Source: CAVQRB01 sp963715055
GTDB lineage: Bacteria; Pseudomonadota; Alphaproteobacteria; Rhodobacterales; Rhodobacteraceae
Assembly (NCBI GenBank): GCA_963715055.1
Contig: CAVQRB010000013.1
Span: forward strand, 62,001-126,000
Length of the DNA: 64,000 bases
Direction of reading: 5' to 3'
The position numbers were made by a program, and so were the translations under genes. The stretch's first letter is position 1, and every line of letters starts with the position of its first letter. Positions 1 through 9,541 of this stretch are shown here, piece after piece. The notes under the pieces were generated by a model. That model searched no databases. It was not told the DNA's origin and was given only the letters and a program-made list of their open reading frames with translations.

Positions 1-837
1 TCCGGCGTCGACACGATGGGAAAGTTTCTCACAGAATCGCTGCACCCGGTGCAGATCGTCTGGTTCCGGCAGAGCGGCCTGCTGCTCGGGGTGCTCATCC
101 TGATCGCCATGCAGGGCAGATCGGTCCTGCGCACCGTCCATCTGAAGCTTCAGATCGGGCGCGGCGTGCTGGCGGCCTGTTCGGCCACGCTCTTCATCGT
201 CGGGGTGGCTCATGTTCCGCTCGCCGATGCGGTTGCCATTACCTTCGTGGCCCCATTCATGGTCACCGTGATGGGGGCGCTGATCCTGCGCGAACCCGTG
301 GGCGCCCGGCGGTGGGCAGCCGTGGTGATCGGCTTTATCGGCACGTTGATCGTCATTCGACCCGGCATGGGTGTGATCCATCCGGCGGCGGGATTGCTGA
401 TCATCGCGGCCTCGGCCTTTGCCCTGCGCCAGGTCCTGTCGCGTGTGCTGGCGGGCGGGGACCGGACCCGAACCACCGTCGCCTATACCGCCATCGTGTC
501 CTGGGTGCTCCTGTCCCTTCCGCTGCCCTTCGTGTGGCAGACCCCTGTGAGCGGGCTCGAGATCGGCCTGCTGATCGCGATAGCGGTGTTTGCGGCCTTT
601 GGCGAAGTACTGGTCATCATGGCGCTCGATGCAGCTCAGGCGGTGGTGGTGGCCCCGGTGCAGTACAGCCTGCTGATCTGGGGCACGCTCTACGGTTTTC
701 TGGTTTTCGGCGACCTGCCGGATCTGTGGACCGGGATCGGTGCCGTGGTGATCGTCGCCACCGGCCTTTACACGCTGAACCGGGAACGCCTGGCCATGCG
801 CGCGCAAAAACTGGCGGTTGATGAAGGCGATGCCTGA
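1..837 (+). CDS. EamA/DMT-family transporter, 5' end outside window
   Basis: Inner-membrane drug/metabolite transporter of the EamA (DMT) superfamily, substrate unknown. The protein is almost entirely hydrophobic with about nine visible membrane segments, and a segment resembling the end of the first EamA repeat (VPLADAVAITFVAPF, then ALILREPVG) is followed by a second repeat with an internal EVLVIMALDAAQA stretch. The frame is open from base 1: the residues before the first ATG (position 16) read SGVDT and fit the usual first DMT helix, so the true start lies upstream of the window. The family assignment is firm, the substrate is not. Confidence 0.85.
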   Translation, partial: SGVDTMGKFLTESLHPVQIVWFRQSGLLLGVLILIAMQGRSVLRTVHLKLQIGRGVLAACSATLFIVGVAHVPLADAVAITFVAPFMVTVMGALILREPVGARRWAAVVIGFIGTLIVIRPGMGVIHPAAGLLIIAASAFALRQVLSRVLAGGDRTRTTVAYTAIVSWVLLSLPLPFVWQTPVSGLEIGLLIAIAVFAAFGEVLVIMALDAAQAVVVAPVQYSLLIWGTLYGFLVFGDLPDLWTGIGAVVIVATGLYTLNRERLAMRAQKLAVDEGDA

Positions 838-944
838 CGTTGGTCCCGTCGTCCGGGCAAAACGAGGCGGTGGCGCGCAGAAAATGGACGTCCCGCACAG
901 GAGCCTTTAAGGAAGGGGCACAACGGGCTGGACTTTAGGAAGCG

Positions 945-1946
945 ATGATGCAGAAGCGAAAACTGGGAGCGGATGGGCCGGAGATCGGCGCCGTGGGATA
1001 TGGTGCGATGTCGTTCTCCGACATGTATGGCCCGACCAATGAAGCAGAAAGTCATGCGGTGCTCGACGCCTGCCGCGCGCTTGGCGTCACCCATCTCGAC
1101 ACCGCCAATGTCTACGGTATGGGCAAATCCGAAAGCGCCATAGGAAGCTACCTGCGGGCCAATCCGGGCGCGCGGGACGACTTCGTCATTGCCACCAAAG
1201 CGACGATCACCCGGGACGCGGAGGGCAACCGGTGCTTTGACAATTCCGCCGCGCATCTCGAACGGGAGCTTGACGGATCCCTCAAACGCCTCGGCCTCGA
1301 CTGCGTGGATCTCTTCTACGCGCATCGTCGCGATCCACGTTTCACGCCCGAAGAAACCGCGGCCAATCTCGGTCGGCTGGTCGAGAAGGGCAAGACGCGG
1401 GCCATCGGCCTCTCGGAAGTGGCGCCTGCGACCCTGCGGCGCGCGATGAAGGCCTTTCCGATCGCCGCCGTGCAGTCGGAATACTCCCTCTCCACCCGGT
1501 TCCCGGATCTCGGACTGGTCCAGACCTGCGCCGAGCTTGGTGTTGCGATGGTGGCCTTCTCGCCCGTCGGGCGCTCCTTGCTGACCGACAATCCGATTCC
1601 CGCAGAACGGATACCTCAACTGCCCTTCCTCGCCGGAAACCCGCGCTTCATGGAACCGAACCTGTCGGAGAACATGGCGATCACGGCGGCCTTCCGGGCG
1701 CTGGCGGCGGAGATGGGCACGCCGGCCGCCGGGCTGGCGATCGCCTGGCTTCTTTCCCGCGGTCCCCATGTGATCCCGATCCCGGGAACGCGCTCTGTGG
1801 CGCATCTGCGCGACTGCATGGCAGGGGCGGCGCTGAACCTGTCGCCGGATGATCTGGCGCGGATCGAGGCGGTCCTGCCCGTGGGATGGGCGCATGGCGA
1901 CCGCTACTCGGAGGAACAATGGATCGGCCCCGAGCGGTATTGCTGA
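945..1946 (+). CDS. aldo/keto reductase
   Basis: NAD(P)H-dependent aldo/keto reductase, 333 residues, close to the usual AKR length. The catalytic tetrad is visible as Asp52 (HLDTAN), Tyr57 (VYGMG), Lys85 (ATKA) and His127 (YAHRR). The C-terminal cofactor-binding segment VIPIPGTRS near residue 279 is also typical. Two ATG codons are adjacent at 945 and 948 and the sequence does not decide between them. It stands alone on the plus strand, convergent with the purine-type operon that ends at 2175, so its physiological substrate cannot be inferred from neighbours. Confidence 0.9.
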   Translation: MMQKRKLGADGPEIGAVGYGAMSFSDMYGPTNEAESHAVLDACRALGVTHLDTANVYGMGKSESAIGSYLRANPGARDDFVIATKATITRDAEGNRCFDNSAAHLERELDGSLKRLGLDCVDLFYAHRRDPRFTPEETAANLGRLVEKGKTRAIGLSEVAPATLRRAMKAFPIAAVQSEYSLSTRFPDLGLVQTCAELGVAMVAFSPVGRSLLTDNPIPAERIPQLPFLAGNPRFMEPNLSENMAITAAFRALAAEMGTPAAGLAIAWLLSRGPHVIPIPGTRSVAHLRDCMAGAALNLSPDDLARIEAVLPVGWAHGDRYSEEQWIGPERYC

Positions 1947-2174
1947 GCCATCGGTTCCGGAAAAGCAGGATGCTGTTGGCGTGAGAAGGGGCGGGGCGCA
2001 CAAGCGATGCGCTTCGGCAGACCCATGATCACCTCGGGTGCCAGATCGGAAGGCTATCTGACGACAGCATGTCAGCAACGGTTGTCTGCCTTGTGGAAAC
2101 CGCGCCCATTTTTCTCTGTGTCAACAGGAACGGCTTATTCCGGGACAGTGCCTTTCACGACGTCGAACAGGCTC

Positions 2175-3050
2175 TCAGGCAGAGGCAGGTTTTCGCCGCG
2201 AGATGACGACGAGCATCAGGATCGTGACGAGATAGGGCAGGCTGGACAGAACCTGCGACGGCAGGCCGACGCCGACGGCCTGAGCGGTCAACTCACCCAG
2301 CGAAAGGATGCCGAAGAGAAGCGCCCCGAAAGCCACGCGACCGGTTTGCCAGGTGCCGAACACCACAAGCGCCAGCGCGATCCATCCGCGCCCGGCAATC
2401 ATGCCATCGGCCCACAATGGCGTGTAGACGGTCGAGGCATAGGCGCCCGCCAGCCCGCACATCGCGCCGCCAAAAGCGACGGCCACCAGACGGATCAGGA
2501 CCACGGGATAGCCGATGGACCGGGCCGCATCGGCGTTTTCACCAACCGCTGCTACGATCAGGCCCAGCTTGGTGCGGTTCAGAACCCACCATAGGATGAC
2601 GGTGCCGACCAGCGACAGCCACACCACGATATCCTGCGTCAACAGGGTCGGGCCGATCACCGGAATATCCGACAGCACGGGCAGACCGAGCTTGGGAAGC
2701 CCCTTGATGGTCAGGCTCTCGTAGGATTTCCCGAAGAGCGCCGAGAGCCCGAGGCCGAGAACGCCGATGGCCAGCCCCGCGGCAACCTCATTGGCCCGCA
2801 CGCCGATCACGAGGAGGGCGAAGAGCATCGCAACTACGGTGCTTGCGACGGCGGCAGCCAGAAAGCCCAACGCATGCGAGCCGCTATGATAGACGCAAAT
2901 GAAGGCGATGGCAGCACCAATGGCCATCATCCCCTCGAGCCCGAGATTCAGAAGGCCCGTCTTCTCGACCACCATCTCGCCCAAGGCGGCAAGGAGCAGT
3001 GGCAAGGATGCGGCCAGTGTGCCGGCGAGAAGGAACTCGAGCCCGCTCAT
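2175..3050 (-). CDS. BMP-type ABC transporter permease (second subunit)
   Basis: Inner-membrane permease of a nucleoside/purine-type ABC importer, 291 residues, related to the YufQ/NupQ class. The N-terminal block ALGEMVVEKTGLLNLGLEGMM is the hallmark of this family, and about eight to nine hydrophobic helices follow. It is the last gene of the eight-gene minus-strand operon and its start codon overlaps the stop of the other permease (2175-3050 against 3047-4117), indicating translational coupling. Together with the ATPase and the Tat-exported binding protein it forms a complete importer. That the cargo is a purine is inferred from family and neighbours. Confidence 0.88.
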   Translation of the reverse strand: MSGLEFLLAGTLAASLPLLLAALGEMVVEKTGLLNLGLEGMMAIGAAIAFICVYHSGSHALGFLAAAVASTVVAMLFALLVIGVRANEVAAGLAIGVLGLGLSALFGKSYESLTIKGLPKLGLPVLSDIPVIGPTLLTQDIVVWLSLVGTVILWWVLNRTKLGLIVAAVGENADAARSIGYPVVLIRLVAVAFGGAMCGLAGAYASTVYTPLWADGMIAGRGWIALALVVFGTWQTGRVAFGALLFGILSLGELTAQAVGVGLPSQVLSSLPYLVTILMLVVISRRKPASA

Positions 3051-4117
3051 GCCGGCGCCCTCCGGTCGATCTCGATCCGGAAACGGATCATCGTGAAGGT
3101 CAGAAGATAGAAGAAGAGCAGCAGACCCTGGAACACTTCGACCGCAGCCACGGGCAGCCCGGCGGATACGGTAGCACTATCTCCGCCGATGTAGATCACC
3201 GAGATCAGAAAGCTCGACGCGATGATGCCCAAGGGGTTCAGCCCGCCGACGTAAGCCACGATGATCGCCGCATAGCCGTAGCCGGAGGTGACCGAACGCT
3301 GCAATTGCCCCAGGGGCCCCGCCACTTCGCTTGCTCCGGCGATGCCTGCGGCCAGCCCGCCCAGACCAAGGCCCAGCCAGACCATGCGCGGCGCCGAGAA
3401 CCCGGCGTAGAGGGCGGCACGCGGTGCAAGTCCCGCCGTGCGCAGCTGATAGCCCCGGAAATGATGCTGCATCATGAGGTAGGCATAGACGCTCGCCGCA
3501 AGCGCGAAGAGCAGCGAGATATTGGTGCGTGTCCCGTCAAACAGGATCGGCAGGATCGCGGCATCGGGAAACATCACCGACTGCGGGAAATTGAAGCCGC
3601 GCGGGTCTTTCCAGGGCCCGAGCAGCAGGTAGTTCAGGATCTGCACGGCGATCAGCGCCAGCATCAGGGTCACGAGGATTTCGGATGCCCCGAAGCGCGT
3701 GCGCAAGCCGGCCGCGATCAAGGCATATGCGGTGCCCCCCAGTGCCCCGGCCGCAATCATCGCGGGCAACATCAGCGGGATATTTCCTTCGGGGAAATAG
3801 ACCGGCAAGGCCGAGGCGCAGAGCGCGCCGACGATGAACTGCCCTTCCGCCCCGATGTTGAACACATTGGCGCGAAACCCGATGGCGAGGCCCTGAGCGA
3901 TCAGCAGCAGCGGCGCCATCTTCAGCAGCACTTCGGAAAAGCTGTACCAACTCAGGAACGGTTTGAGCAAAAGCGCATGCAGGGCCGCCCCGGCCGGTTT
4001 CCCGAGGGCTGCGAACAGGACGAGGCTCGCAAGGCAGGTGAAGATCAGCGCCAGAACGGGCGCTGCGAACATCGCGAGCCGGGAAGCTGCGTCGCGCCGG
4101 ATCAGGCGGATCTTCAT
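3047..4117 (-). CDS. BMP-type ABC transporter permease (first subunit)
   Basis: Inner-membrane permease of 356 residues resembling the YufP/NupP class. The conserved block FRANVFNIGAEGQFIVGAL near residues 80-100 and a long run of hydrophobic helices support the call. Its start overlaps the ATPase stop (4114-4117) and its stop overlaps the start of the second permease, so the three transporter genes are translationally coupled. It works as a heterodimer with the product of 2175-3050. The heterodimeric arrangement is known for guanosine and other nucleoside importers of this family. Confidence 0.88.
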   Translation of the reverse strand: MKIRLIRRDAASRLAMFAAPVLALIFTCLASLVLFAALGKPAGAALHALLLKPFLSWYSFSEVLLKMAPLLLIAQGLAIGFRANVFNIGAEGQFIVGALCASALPVYFPEGNIPLMLPAMIAAGALGGTAYALIAAGLRTRFGASEILVTLMLALIAVQILNYLLLGPWKDPRGFNFPQSVMFPDAAILPILFDGTRTNISLLFALAASVYAYLMMQHHFRGYQLRTAGLAPRAALYAGFSAPRMVWLGLGLGGLAAGIAGASEVAGPLGQLQRSVTSGYGYAAIIVAYVGGLNPLGIIASSFLISVIYIGGDSATVSAGLPVAAVEVFQGLLLFFYLLTFTMIRFRIEIDRRAPA

Positions 4118-5613
4118 TCCTGTCCTCCGATCATGTAGCGCCCGATCTCCTGCGGCGTCGTCCGGGCGGCTTCGAGCGCGGGCGACAGCCTGCCGTTGTG
4201 CAGCACATGCAGCTTGCTGCAGATCTCGAACAATTCCTCCATCTCCTCGGAAATCACGAGGATCGCGCAGCCCTGATCGCGCATCTCCAGAAGACGCCGC
4301 CGGATCGTCGTCGCAGCACCGATGTCGACCCCCCAGGTCGGTTGCGACACCAGCATCACATCGGGTTTCAGCATGATCTCGCGCCCGAGGATGAATTTTT
4401 GCAGATTGCCGCCCGACATCGCCCCGGCTTCAGCATCAGGGCCGGGGGTGCGCACGTCGAAGGCTTCGATGCAAGCGCGGGTGAAGCTGCGCTCGACACT
4501 GCGCCTGATGAAACCCCGGCTCAGCATGCCGCGGCTGTGGGCGGTCAGAAGACTGTTGTCGGCCAGCGACATTTCCGGAACCGCACCGCGCCCCAACCGC
4601 TCTTCGGGGACAAAGGCAAAGCCCAGTTTGCGGCGTGCCATCGGGCCAAGATGGCCGACCTTCCGGCCCATCATCTCGATCATGCCGGGGTGCCCGGCGC
4701 GGGTTTCACCCGATACCAGGGCGGCCAGTTCCTGCTGGCCGTTGCCGGAAATGCCGGCGATGCCGATGATCTCCCCGCTGCGCAGCCTGAGGTCGATCCC
4801 CTCCAGCGTGGTGCCGAACCGGCTGGCGCGCGGCTGACTTAGCCCAGCGAGGCGCAAACGTTCCTCTCCTGGCGGACGCGGGGCCGCATGGGCGACGTTG
4901 GGCATCTCGCGCCCGATCATGAGTTGCGCCAGCGACCGCGCATCGTGTTCGCGCGGATCGACGCGGCCCGTCACCTCACCCCCGCGCAGGACACTGGCGG
5001 TGTCGCATAGCTCGCGGATCTCGTCCAACTTGTGCGAGATGAAGAGGATCGCCATGCCTTGGGCTTGCAACTTGCGCAGCGTATCGAAGAGGCGGCGCAC
5101 GCTTTGCGGCGGCAGCACGGATGTAGGCTCATCGAGGATCAGGAGCTTGGGGTTCAGGAGCAGGCAGCGGATGATCTCGACCCGCTGGCGCTCCCCGACC
5201 GAAAGGCGATGCACCATTGCCTGCGGATCGACGGAGAGGCCGAACTGATCGCCGAGGTCGCTGATCTTGCGGGCCAGCTCGGCGGGTGTGCCGGGGATCA
5301 TCAGCGAGACATTCTGCACCACGCTGAGCGTCTCGAAGAGCGAGAAATGCTGGAACACCATGCCGATGCCGAGCGCCTGCGCATCGGAGGGCCGGGCAAG
5401 ATGAACCTCTTGCCCGTTCCAGTGGATGTGGCCGGCATCCGGCTGTTCGACCCCGTAGATGAGCTTCATCAGCGTCGATTTGCCAGCACCGTTTTCGCCC
5501 AGAACAGCATGGATCGAGCCTGCGTGAACGCTGAGGTCGATGTCCTTGTTGGCCTGAACCGTGCCATAGCGCTTCGAGACCCCTTCGAGCCTCAAGAGCG
5601 CGGGCTGGGTCAT
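4114..5613 (-). CDS. ABC transporter ATP-binding protein, duplicated ATPase (YufO/NupO type)
   Basis: Cytoplasmic ATPase of the BMP-type importer, 499 residues, with two fused nucleotide-binding domains. The first half has Walker A GENGAGKS (residues 39-46), the signature LSVGERQ and Walker B LLILDEPTS. The second half has the signature SGGNLQK and a Walker B region in which Gln replaces Asp/Glu (LVSQPTWGVD), as is usual for this family. I chose the ATG at 5613, which overlaps the stop of the binding-protein gene; an in-frame ATG 36 bases upstream would add a non-conserved arginine-rich leader. Confidence 0.88.
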   Translation of the reverse strand: MTQPALLRLEGVSKRYGTVQANKDIDLSVHAGSIHAVLGENGAGKSTLMKLIYGVEQPDAGHIHWNGQEVHLARPSDAQALGIGMVFQHFSLFETLSVVQNVSLMIPGTPAELARKISDLGDQFGLSVDPQAMVHRLSVGERQRVEIIRCLLLNPKLLILDEPTSVLPPQSVRRLFDTLRKLQAQGMAILFISHKLDEIRELCDTASVLRGGEVTGRVDPREHDARSLAQLMIGREMPNVAHAAPRPPGEERLRLAGLSQPRASRFGTTLEGIDLRLRSGEIIGIAGISGNGQQELAALVSGETRAGHPGMIEMMGRKVGHLGPMARRKLGFAFVPEERLGRGAVPEMSLADNSLLTAHSRGMLSRGFIRRSVERSFTRACIEAFDVRTPGPDAEAGAMSGGNLQKFILGREIMLKPDVMLVSQPTWGVDIGAATTIRRRLLEMRDQGCAILVISEEMEELFEICSKLHVLHNGRLSPALEAARTTPQEIGRYMIGGQE

Positions 5614-6704
5614 GAAGGCAGCGGCGTGGTGACGCCGGCGACATGCCAATCCATCCCGATGATCTCGCCATCGGCCATGGCGCTGCCTTCCGCGACACGC
5701 TCGGTGCCGGACTGATCGGTCAGCGGCCCCTTGAAGACCACGAAGGCGCCGGAGGCGATCTCTGCCTGTTTCGCGGTGATCTGTTCGACCATTTCCGCCG
5801 GGATGTCCGGGTTCCAGTCGGCGGTGAAGACCACGTCATCCTCCATCCCGAGCCAGTAGTTCGCACTCGGGAAGTTGCCTGCGACATGACCTTCGACCAG
5901 ACGCTTGAAATGCGGACCCCAATCGGTGCCCACGACGCCGAGGTACTTTGTCGGCGCGTAATTCTTCATGGAAGAGTTGAGGTTGTAGGCATAGACGCCC
6001 GCCTCCTCGGCGACGGCGATGACCGAAGGCGTGTCCTGCGCGTTGGAGAAGAGCACATCCACATCTTGCGAAATCAGCGCCTTGGCCGCTTCCTGCTCCG
6101 AGGCGGGATCGAACCAGCTGTTCACCCAGACGACGCTCATGGTGATCTCGGGATCGACCGACTGCGCGCCCAGCATGAAAGCGTTGATGGAGGTGATCAG
6201 CTCCGGGATCGCGAAGGCCCCGACGCAGCCGATCTTCTTGGTCTTGGTCAGCGAAGCGGCGGCCATGCCCATCAGGTAGGTGCCCTGCCAGTATTTCGCG
6301 GTGAAGGGGGCGAAGTTAGGCTCGACCATGAAGCCCGAGGCATGGATGATCGAGACATCCGCATTGCGCTTGGCGATCTGGATGCCGCCGTTCTGATAGC
6401 CGAAGGAGCCCAGCAGCAGCACCTTGTGACCCTCCGCCACGAGACCGTTGGCGATGCGGTCGGCATCCGGACCTTCGGCGATGTTTTCAAGGACGGTCAC
6501 TTCGAGCGCGTCGCCATAGGCCTCCTTCACCGATGCAACGCCTTCCATCAGCGTGTGTGACCAGCCCACGTCGGCCACCGGCGATGGCAGCACCACGCCC
6601 ATCTTGAGCACCTCCTGCGCCGATGCGCGCATCGGCAGCGCGAGTAGGGTGGTGGCGGCAAGCGAGCCTTTCAGGAAACTGCGGCGTTTGTATGTGTCAG
6701 TCAT
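5610..6704 (-). CDS. BMP-family substrate-binding protein, Tat-exported
   Basis: Periplasmic substrate-binding protein of the BMP/PnrA-like family, which includes nucleoside-binding lipoproteins. A twin-arginine signal is clear: RRSFLKG at residues 7-13, then a hydrophobic stretch ending in ASA. The mature part carries typical segments such as GPDADRIANGLVAEGHKVLLLGSFG and KYLGVVGTDWGPHFKRLVEG-like sequence. The ATG at 6704 is preferred because it places the Tat motif near the N-terminus; an ATG at 6710 is equally compatible. It overlaps the 3' end of the amidohydrolase gene. Absence of a lipobox cysteine suggests a soluble periplasmic protein. Confidence 0.87.
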   Translation of the reverse strand: MTDTYKRRSFLKGSLAATTLLALPMRASAQEVLKMGVVLPSPVADVGWSHTLMEGVASVKEAYGDALEVTVLENIAEGPDADRIANGLVAEGHKVLLLGSFGYQNGGIQIAKRNADVSIIHASGFMVEPNFAPFTAKYWQGTYLMGMAAASLTKTKKIGCVGAFAIPELITSINAFMLGAQSVDPEITMSVVWVNSWFDPASEQEAAKALISQDVDVLFSNAQDTPSVIAVAEEAGVYAYNLNSSMKNYAPTKYLGVVGTDWGPHFKRLVEGHVAGNFPSANYWLGMEDDVVFTADWNPDIPAEMVEQITAKQAEIASGAFVVFKGPLTDQSGTERVAEGSAMADGEIIGMDWHVAGVTTPLPS

Positions 6705-8094
6705 GGTCATCCCCGTTGTTGGTGTTTGGCAAAATGGTATGAAGCGTATCTTCGGCGGCAGCGAACAAGGCGCCCTCGTCAAGGCCCGGAAACTCTCCGT
6801 TGCGCCAGACGACGCGGCCGTTGATCAGGGTGAGGTCGGTCGGTGCGCCGACGCCGACCTTGGCCAGAAGGCTGACCGGATCGTGGCGCGTACCGACATA
6901 GTCGAGCTTTCGGGTGTCGATGGCGAAGAGGTCGGCCGCCATGCCGGAACGCAGCGCGCCGATGTCCTTGCGCCCCAGGAGCGAGGCACCACCTTCTGTT
7001 GCGTAGTGCAGGAAACGGCCCGGAACCGGCACCCCGTCCTGCCGCGTCGAGGCGACGAGGCATTGCAGCATATAGGCGGAATGCACGCAGTGCATGAGGT
7101 TCGAATTGTCGTTCGAGGCCGCCCCGTCGCAGCCCAGACCGACACGCAGTCCAAGCGCATCCATCGCTGGAATGTCGGTGACTTCGGCCCCGACCAGATA
7201 GACGGGCTCCGGGCAATGCGACACGCCGGTCCCACTCCGCGCGAGACTGGCAAGCTCGTCCCGCGTCAATTCCCAGGCATGGGCGTAGAAGGTATCCGGC
7301 CCGGCAAAGCCGATTTCGGCGCAGTAATCCACCGTGCGTATGCCATGCACCTTTTCGATGACCGGGCTCTCGCCTTCGCCGACGTGGCTGTGCAGGATCA
7401 CGCCCTTGTCTCGGGCAAGGCGAACGGATTGCTCGAAGGTTTCGCGATAGCAGTTGACCGGCTGGCAGGGGGCGACCGCGACCTGTCGCATCGAGAGCGG
7501 TTCCGGATCGTGGAAGGTGTCGATTGCGCGTTCGCAATCGGCGATGAATTCATCCGTGCTCTCAAGCATCTCGTCCGGGATCGTGCTGCCTTCGGACTTG
7601 GGCAGGGTGTTGCCGCCACGCCCGGCGTGAAACCGCATGCCGAGAAGCTCCGCCGCTTCGAACTGGCGGTCTATGATGCGCGACCCGGCGTGGCGCGGAA
7701 AGCAGTATTGGTGATCGAAGGCGGTGGTGCACCCGTGCTTGATCAACTCGGCCATCGCCACGACCGAGCTGTGATAGAAGCAGTCTTCGGTCAGGCGTGA
7801 GAAGATCGGATAGATGCGGTCCAGCCACTCGATCACCGAATAGCGCGTCCAGTCGAGTTCGGCCCGGTTCCGCACGAAACACTGAAAGAAGTGGTGATGC
7901 GTGTTGACGAGCCCCGGATAGACGAAATGCCCGGTGGCATCGATCACCTCGGTGCCTTCGGGGGTGTCTCGCGACAGGTTCGGACCAATTGCCGCAATCG
8001 CACCGTTGCGGCACAGGATGTCCTGACGCCAGCGCACCGGCTCATCGGCGGAGGTCACGATGGCCTCGCAGGACTTGAGCAGAACGGCATTCAT
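6697..8094 (-). CDS. amidohydrolase, 8-oxoguanine/guanine-deaminase-like (ATZ/TRZ type)
   Basis: Metal-dependent deaminase of the amidohydrolase superfamily, 465 residues. Metal and catalytic residues are in the expected order: His66/His68 in VNTHHH, His235 with the HSHVGE block (Glu240), His272 in YAHAWE and Asp323 in GCDGAASND. The segment NTHHHFFQCFVRN and its surroundings resemble 8-oxoguanine deaminase and isoxanthopterin deaminase more than cytosine deaminases. The gene sits between a GST-like gene and a purine-type importer, all coupled by overlaps, which supports deamination of an aminopurine. The exact substrate (8-oxoguanine, a methylguanine or a pterin) is not decided by the sequence. 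Confidence 0.82.
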   Translation of the reverse strand: MNAVLLKSCEAIVTSADEPVRWRQDILCRNGAIAAIGPNLSRDTPEGTEVIDATGHFVYPGLVNTHHHFFQCFVRNRAELDWTRYSVIEWLDRIYPIFSRLTEDCFYHSSVVAMAELIKHGCTTAFDHQYCFPRHAGSRIIDRQFEAAELLGMRFHAGRGGNTLPKSEGSTIPDEMLESTDEFIADCERAIDTFHDPEPLSMRQVAVAPCQPVNCYRETFEQSVRLARDKGVILHSHVGEGESPVIEKVHGIRTVDYCAEIGFAGPDTFYAHAWELTRDELASLARSGTGVSHCPEPVYLVGAEVTDIPAMDALGLRVGLGCDGAASNDNSNLMHCVHSAYMLQCLVASTRQDGVPVPGRFLHYATEGGASLLGRKDIGALRSGMAADLFAIDTRKLDYVGTRHDPVSLLAKVGVGAPTDLTLINGRVVWRNGEFPGLDEGALFAAAEDTLHTILPNTNNGDDHD

Positions 8095-8705
8095 GCCGGT
8101 TGCGCCAGTTCATGCAGCCGGTGGATGCCGGGCATTTCGATGAAGCCCGGCAAGGACCGGATCGCCCGCATCCAGAGCCGGATCGAGGGGTAGGGATCGA
8201 GGCTGACGCCGCCGTCGGGTGCAAGTGCCGTGTTCGGAAAGCAGGCGATGTCGGCAATGGTCGGCCGCGCGCCGGTCAGGAAGGTCAGCCCATCGAAGCG
8301 CTGTTCCGCCAGCCGTTCCTCCAGCTTGCGCAGCGCGATGGTTCCCTCGCGCCGGACACGGTCGATATCCGCGTCATAGCCCAGAATGTCGTGCAGACGG
8401 GCGAGGCCAAGGCTGTCGTTCAGGCCTGCGGCGAAGGCCAGCCAGCCCGCATCGGAGTCGCTGCGCCACGCCGGGTGGTCGCGCGTCAGATGCCGCAGCA
8501 TGTCGGCGCTGTCGGTGAGGATCAGATCGCCCTCCTCGAGGATCGGCAGCGTCCCCTTCGGGTTCAGAGCCAGCATTTCCGGCGACCGGTGCGCGCGCGC
8601 CGGATGAAAATTCACCGCTCTGAGCTGCAGCGCCTTGTCCAGAAGGGCCGCCATCAGGCGGACCTTGTAGCAACTGGCACTGAGAACGTAGTCGTAAAGG
8701 ATCAT
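8091..8705 (-). CDS. glutathione-S-transferase-like protein, NdmE-like context
   Basis: GST-fold protein of 204 residues. The N-terminal thioredoxin-like half contains LNPKGTLPILEEGDLILTDS, with the cis-Pro segment LPILE and the DS glutathione-contact motif; the C-terminal half is helical and contains PTIADIACFPN, the usual N-capping region. ATG 8705 overlaps the stop of the catalytic oxygenase gene, and its own stop overlaps the amidohydrolase start. In Pseudomonas putida caffeine metabolism a GST-like protein (NdmE) is a structural partner of a Rieske-less oxygenase (NdmC). The same pairing here suggests a scaffold role rather than detoxification; this is inference. Confidence 0.82.
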   Translation of the reverse strand: MILYDYVLSASCYKVRLMAALLDKALQLRAVNFHPARAHRSPEMLALNPKGTLPILEEGDLILTDSADMLRHLTRDHPAWRSDSDAGWLAFAAGLNDSLGLARLHDILGYDADIDRVRREGTIALRKLEERLAEQRFDGLTFLTGARPTIADIACFPNTALAPDGGVSLDPYPSIRLWMRAIRSLPGFIEMPGIHRLHELAQPA

Positions 8706-9541
8706 GCCGCCACCAGTTGCGCGCCATAGGTGTAGCCGATCCGCTTGAGCCATCGGCGATAGGCGACCGAGGTCATGTCGGCCTGTGTCGGCGCTTCCAT
8801 GCCCGGATCGAGCGGCAGTTTGCGCGGGATCTGGTTTTCGAGGATCGACCTGTCCTGCATGAAGATCAACTGCTGGAAGCTGACCATCTCCGCCATGGTG
8901 GAGGCGTCGTCATAAAGCGCCATCCAGGGCCAGACCTCGCACCATTCCTCGGTCAGCGGCTGCACGAAAAGGGTAATCACATCCCATTCGCCCGGCCGCG
9001 GCGGACAGGTCTTGTAAAGCACCGCACAGGTCGGCGCGGGCACGCGGTACATGTATTCCGTGGTGATCCCGCCGGCGGCCGATCTGGCTGCCTGGGGCTG
9101 GAAAAACTTCACCTTCGTCGCCCAGACCTCATCCACCTCCTCGCGGATTTTCACGTCGTATCTGTCCACTTCCGTATGCGGTTCGGCGCCGAGGATATCG
9201 GTGTGAACGAAGGGGAAATGCGCGATGTCGAGGAAGTTCTCGACCGCGCGCAGCGGCGAGCATTTCACGCGGACAGAGCCCACATCCACCAGGCGGCGGC
9301 CTGGGCTCTCGGCTTCGGGGATGGTGAAGAGATCGCGGTTCGGCTGGCCCGGGCTGGTCCAGAGGTGACCGAAGCGCTCAACAGTTGGCAGGGTCTTGCC
9401 CGACGCATCTCTGACCCGGCAGACGCCTTTTTCACGCCCCAGAGTGATCTTGCGACCCAGCAAGAGCGTCTCGCGAGCGGCTTCTTCGATGCCGGAGATC
9501 ATCGCGACAGGATACCAGTGGTTGTCGACCGCATCGTTCAT
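8702..9541 (-). CDS. Rieske-type oxygenase catalytic subunit lacking the Rieske cluster site (NdmC-like)
   Basis: Non-haem iron oxygenase subunit, 279 residues. The mononuclear iron site is intact: Asn102, Asp105, His108 and His113 in ENFLDIAHFPFVH, with the third ligand probably Asp230 in FMQDRSILENQ. The N-terminus starts like an ordinary oxygenase (NHWYPVAMISGIEEA) but the stretch that would carry CxH and CxxH is missing and collapses straight into FGHLWTSPGQP. No cysteine/histidine pair for a [2Fe-2S] cluster remains. It must therefore take electrons from another protein, most obviously the Rieske protein encoded just upstream. The ATG at 9541 overlaps that gene's stop; an upstream in-frame start would only add a non-conserved leader. 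Confidence 0.85.
   Translation of the reverse strand: MNDAVDNHWYPVAMISGIEEAARETLLLGRKITLGREKGVCRVRDASGKTLPTVERFGHLWTSPGQPNRDLFTIPEAESPGRRLVDVGSVRVKCSPLRAVENFLDIAHFPFVHTDILGAEPHTEVDRYDVKIREEVDEVWATKVKFFQPQAARSAAGGITTEYMYRVPAPTCAVLYKTCPPRPGEWDVITLFVQPLTEEWCEVWPWMALYDDASTMAEMVSFQQLIFMQDRSILENQIPRKLPLDPGMEAPTQADMTSVAYRRWLKRIGYTYGAQLVAA

Noticed and set aside
768..2078. A 436-codon minus-strand frame opposite the aldo/keto reductase.
   Set aside because: The reductase tetrad and full-length homology are on the plus strand; the antisense product has no recognisable domain.
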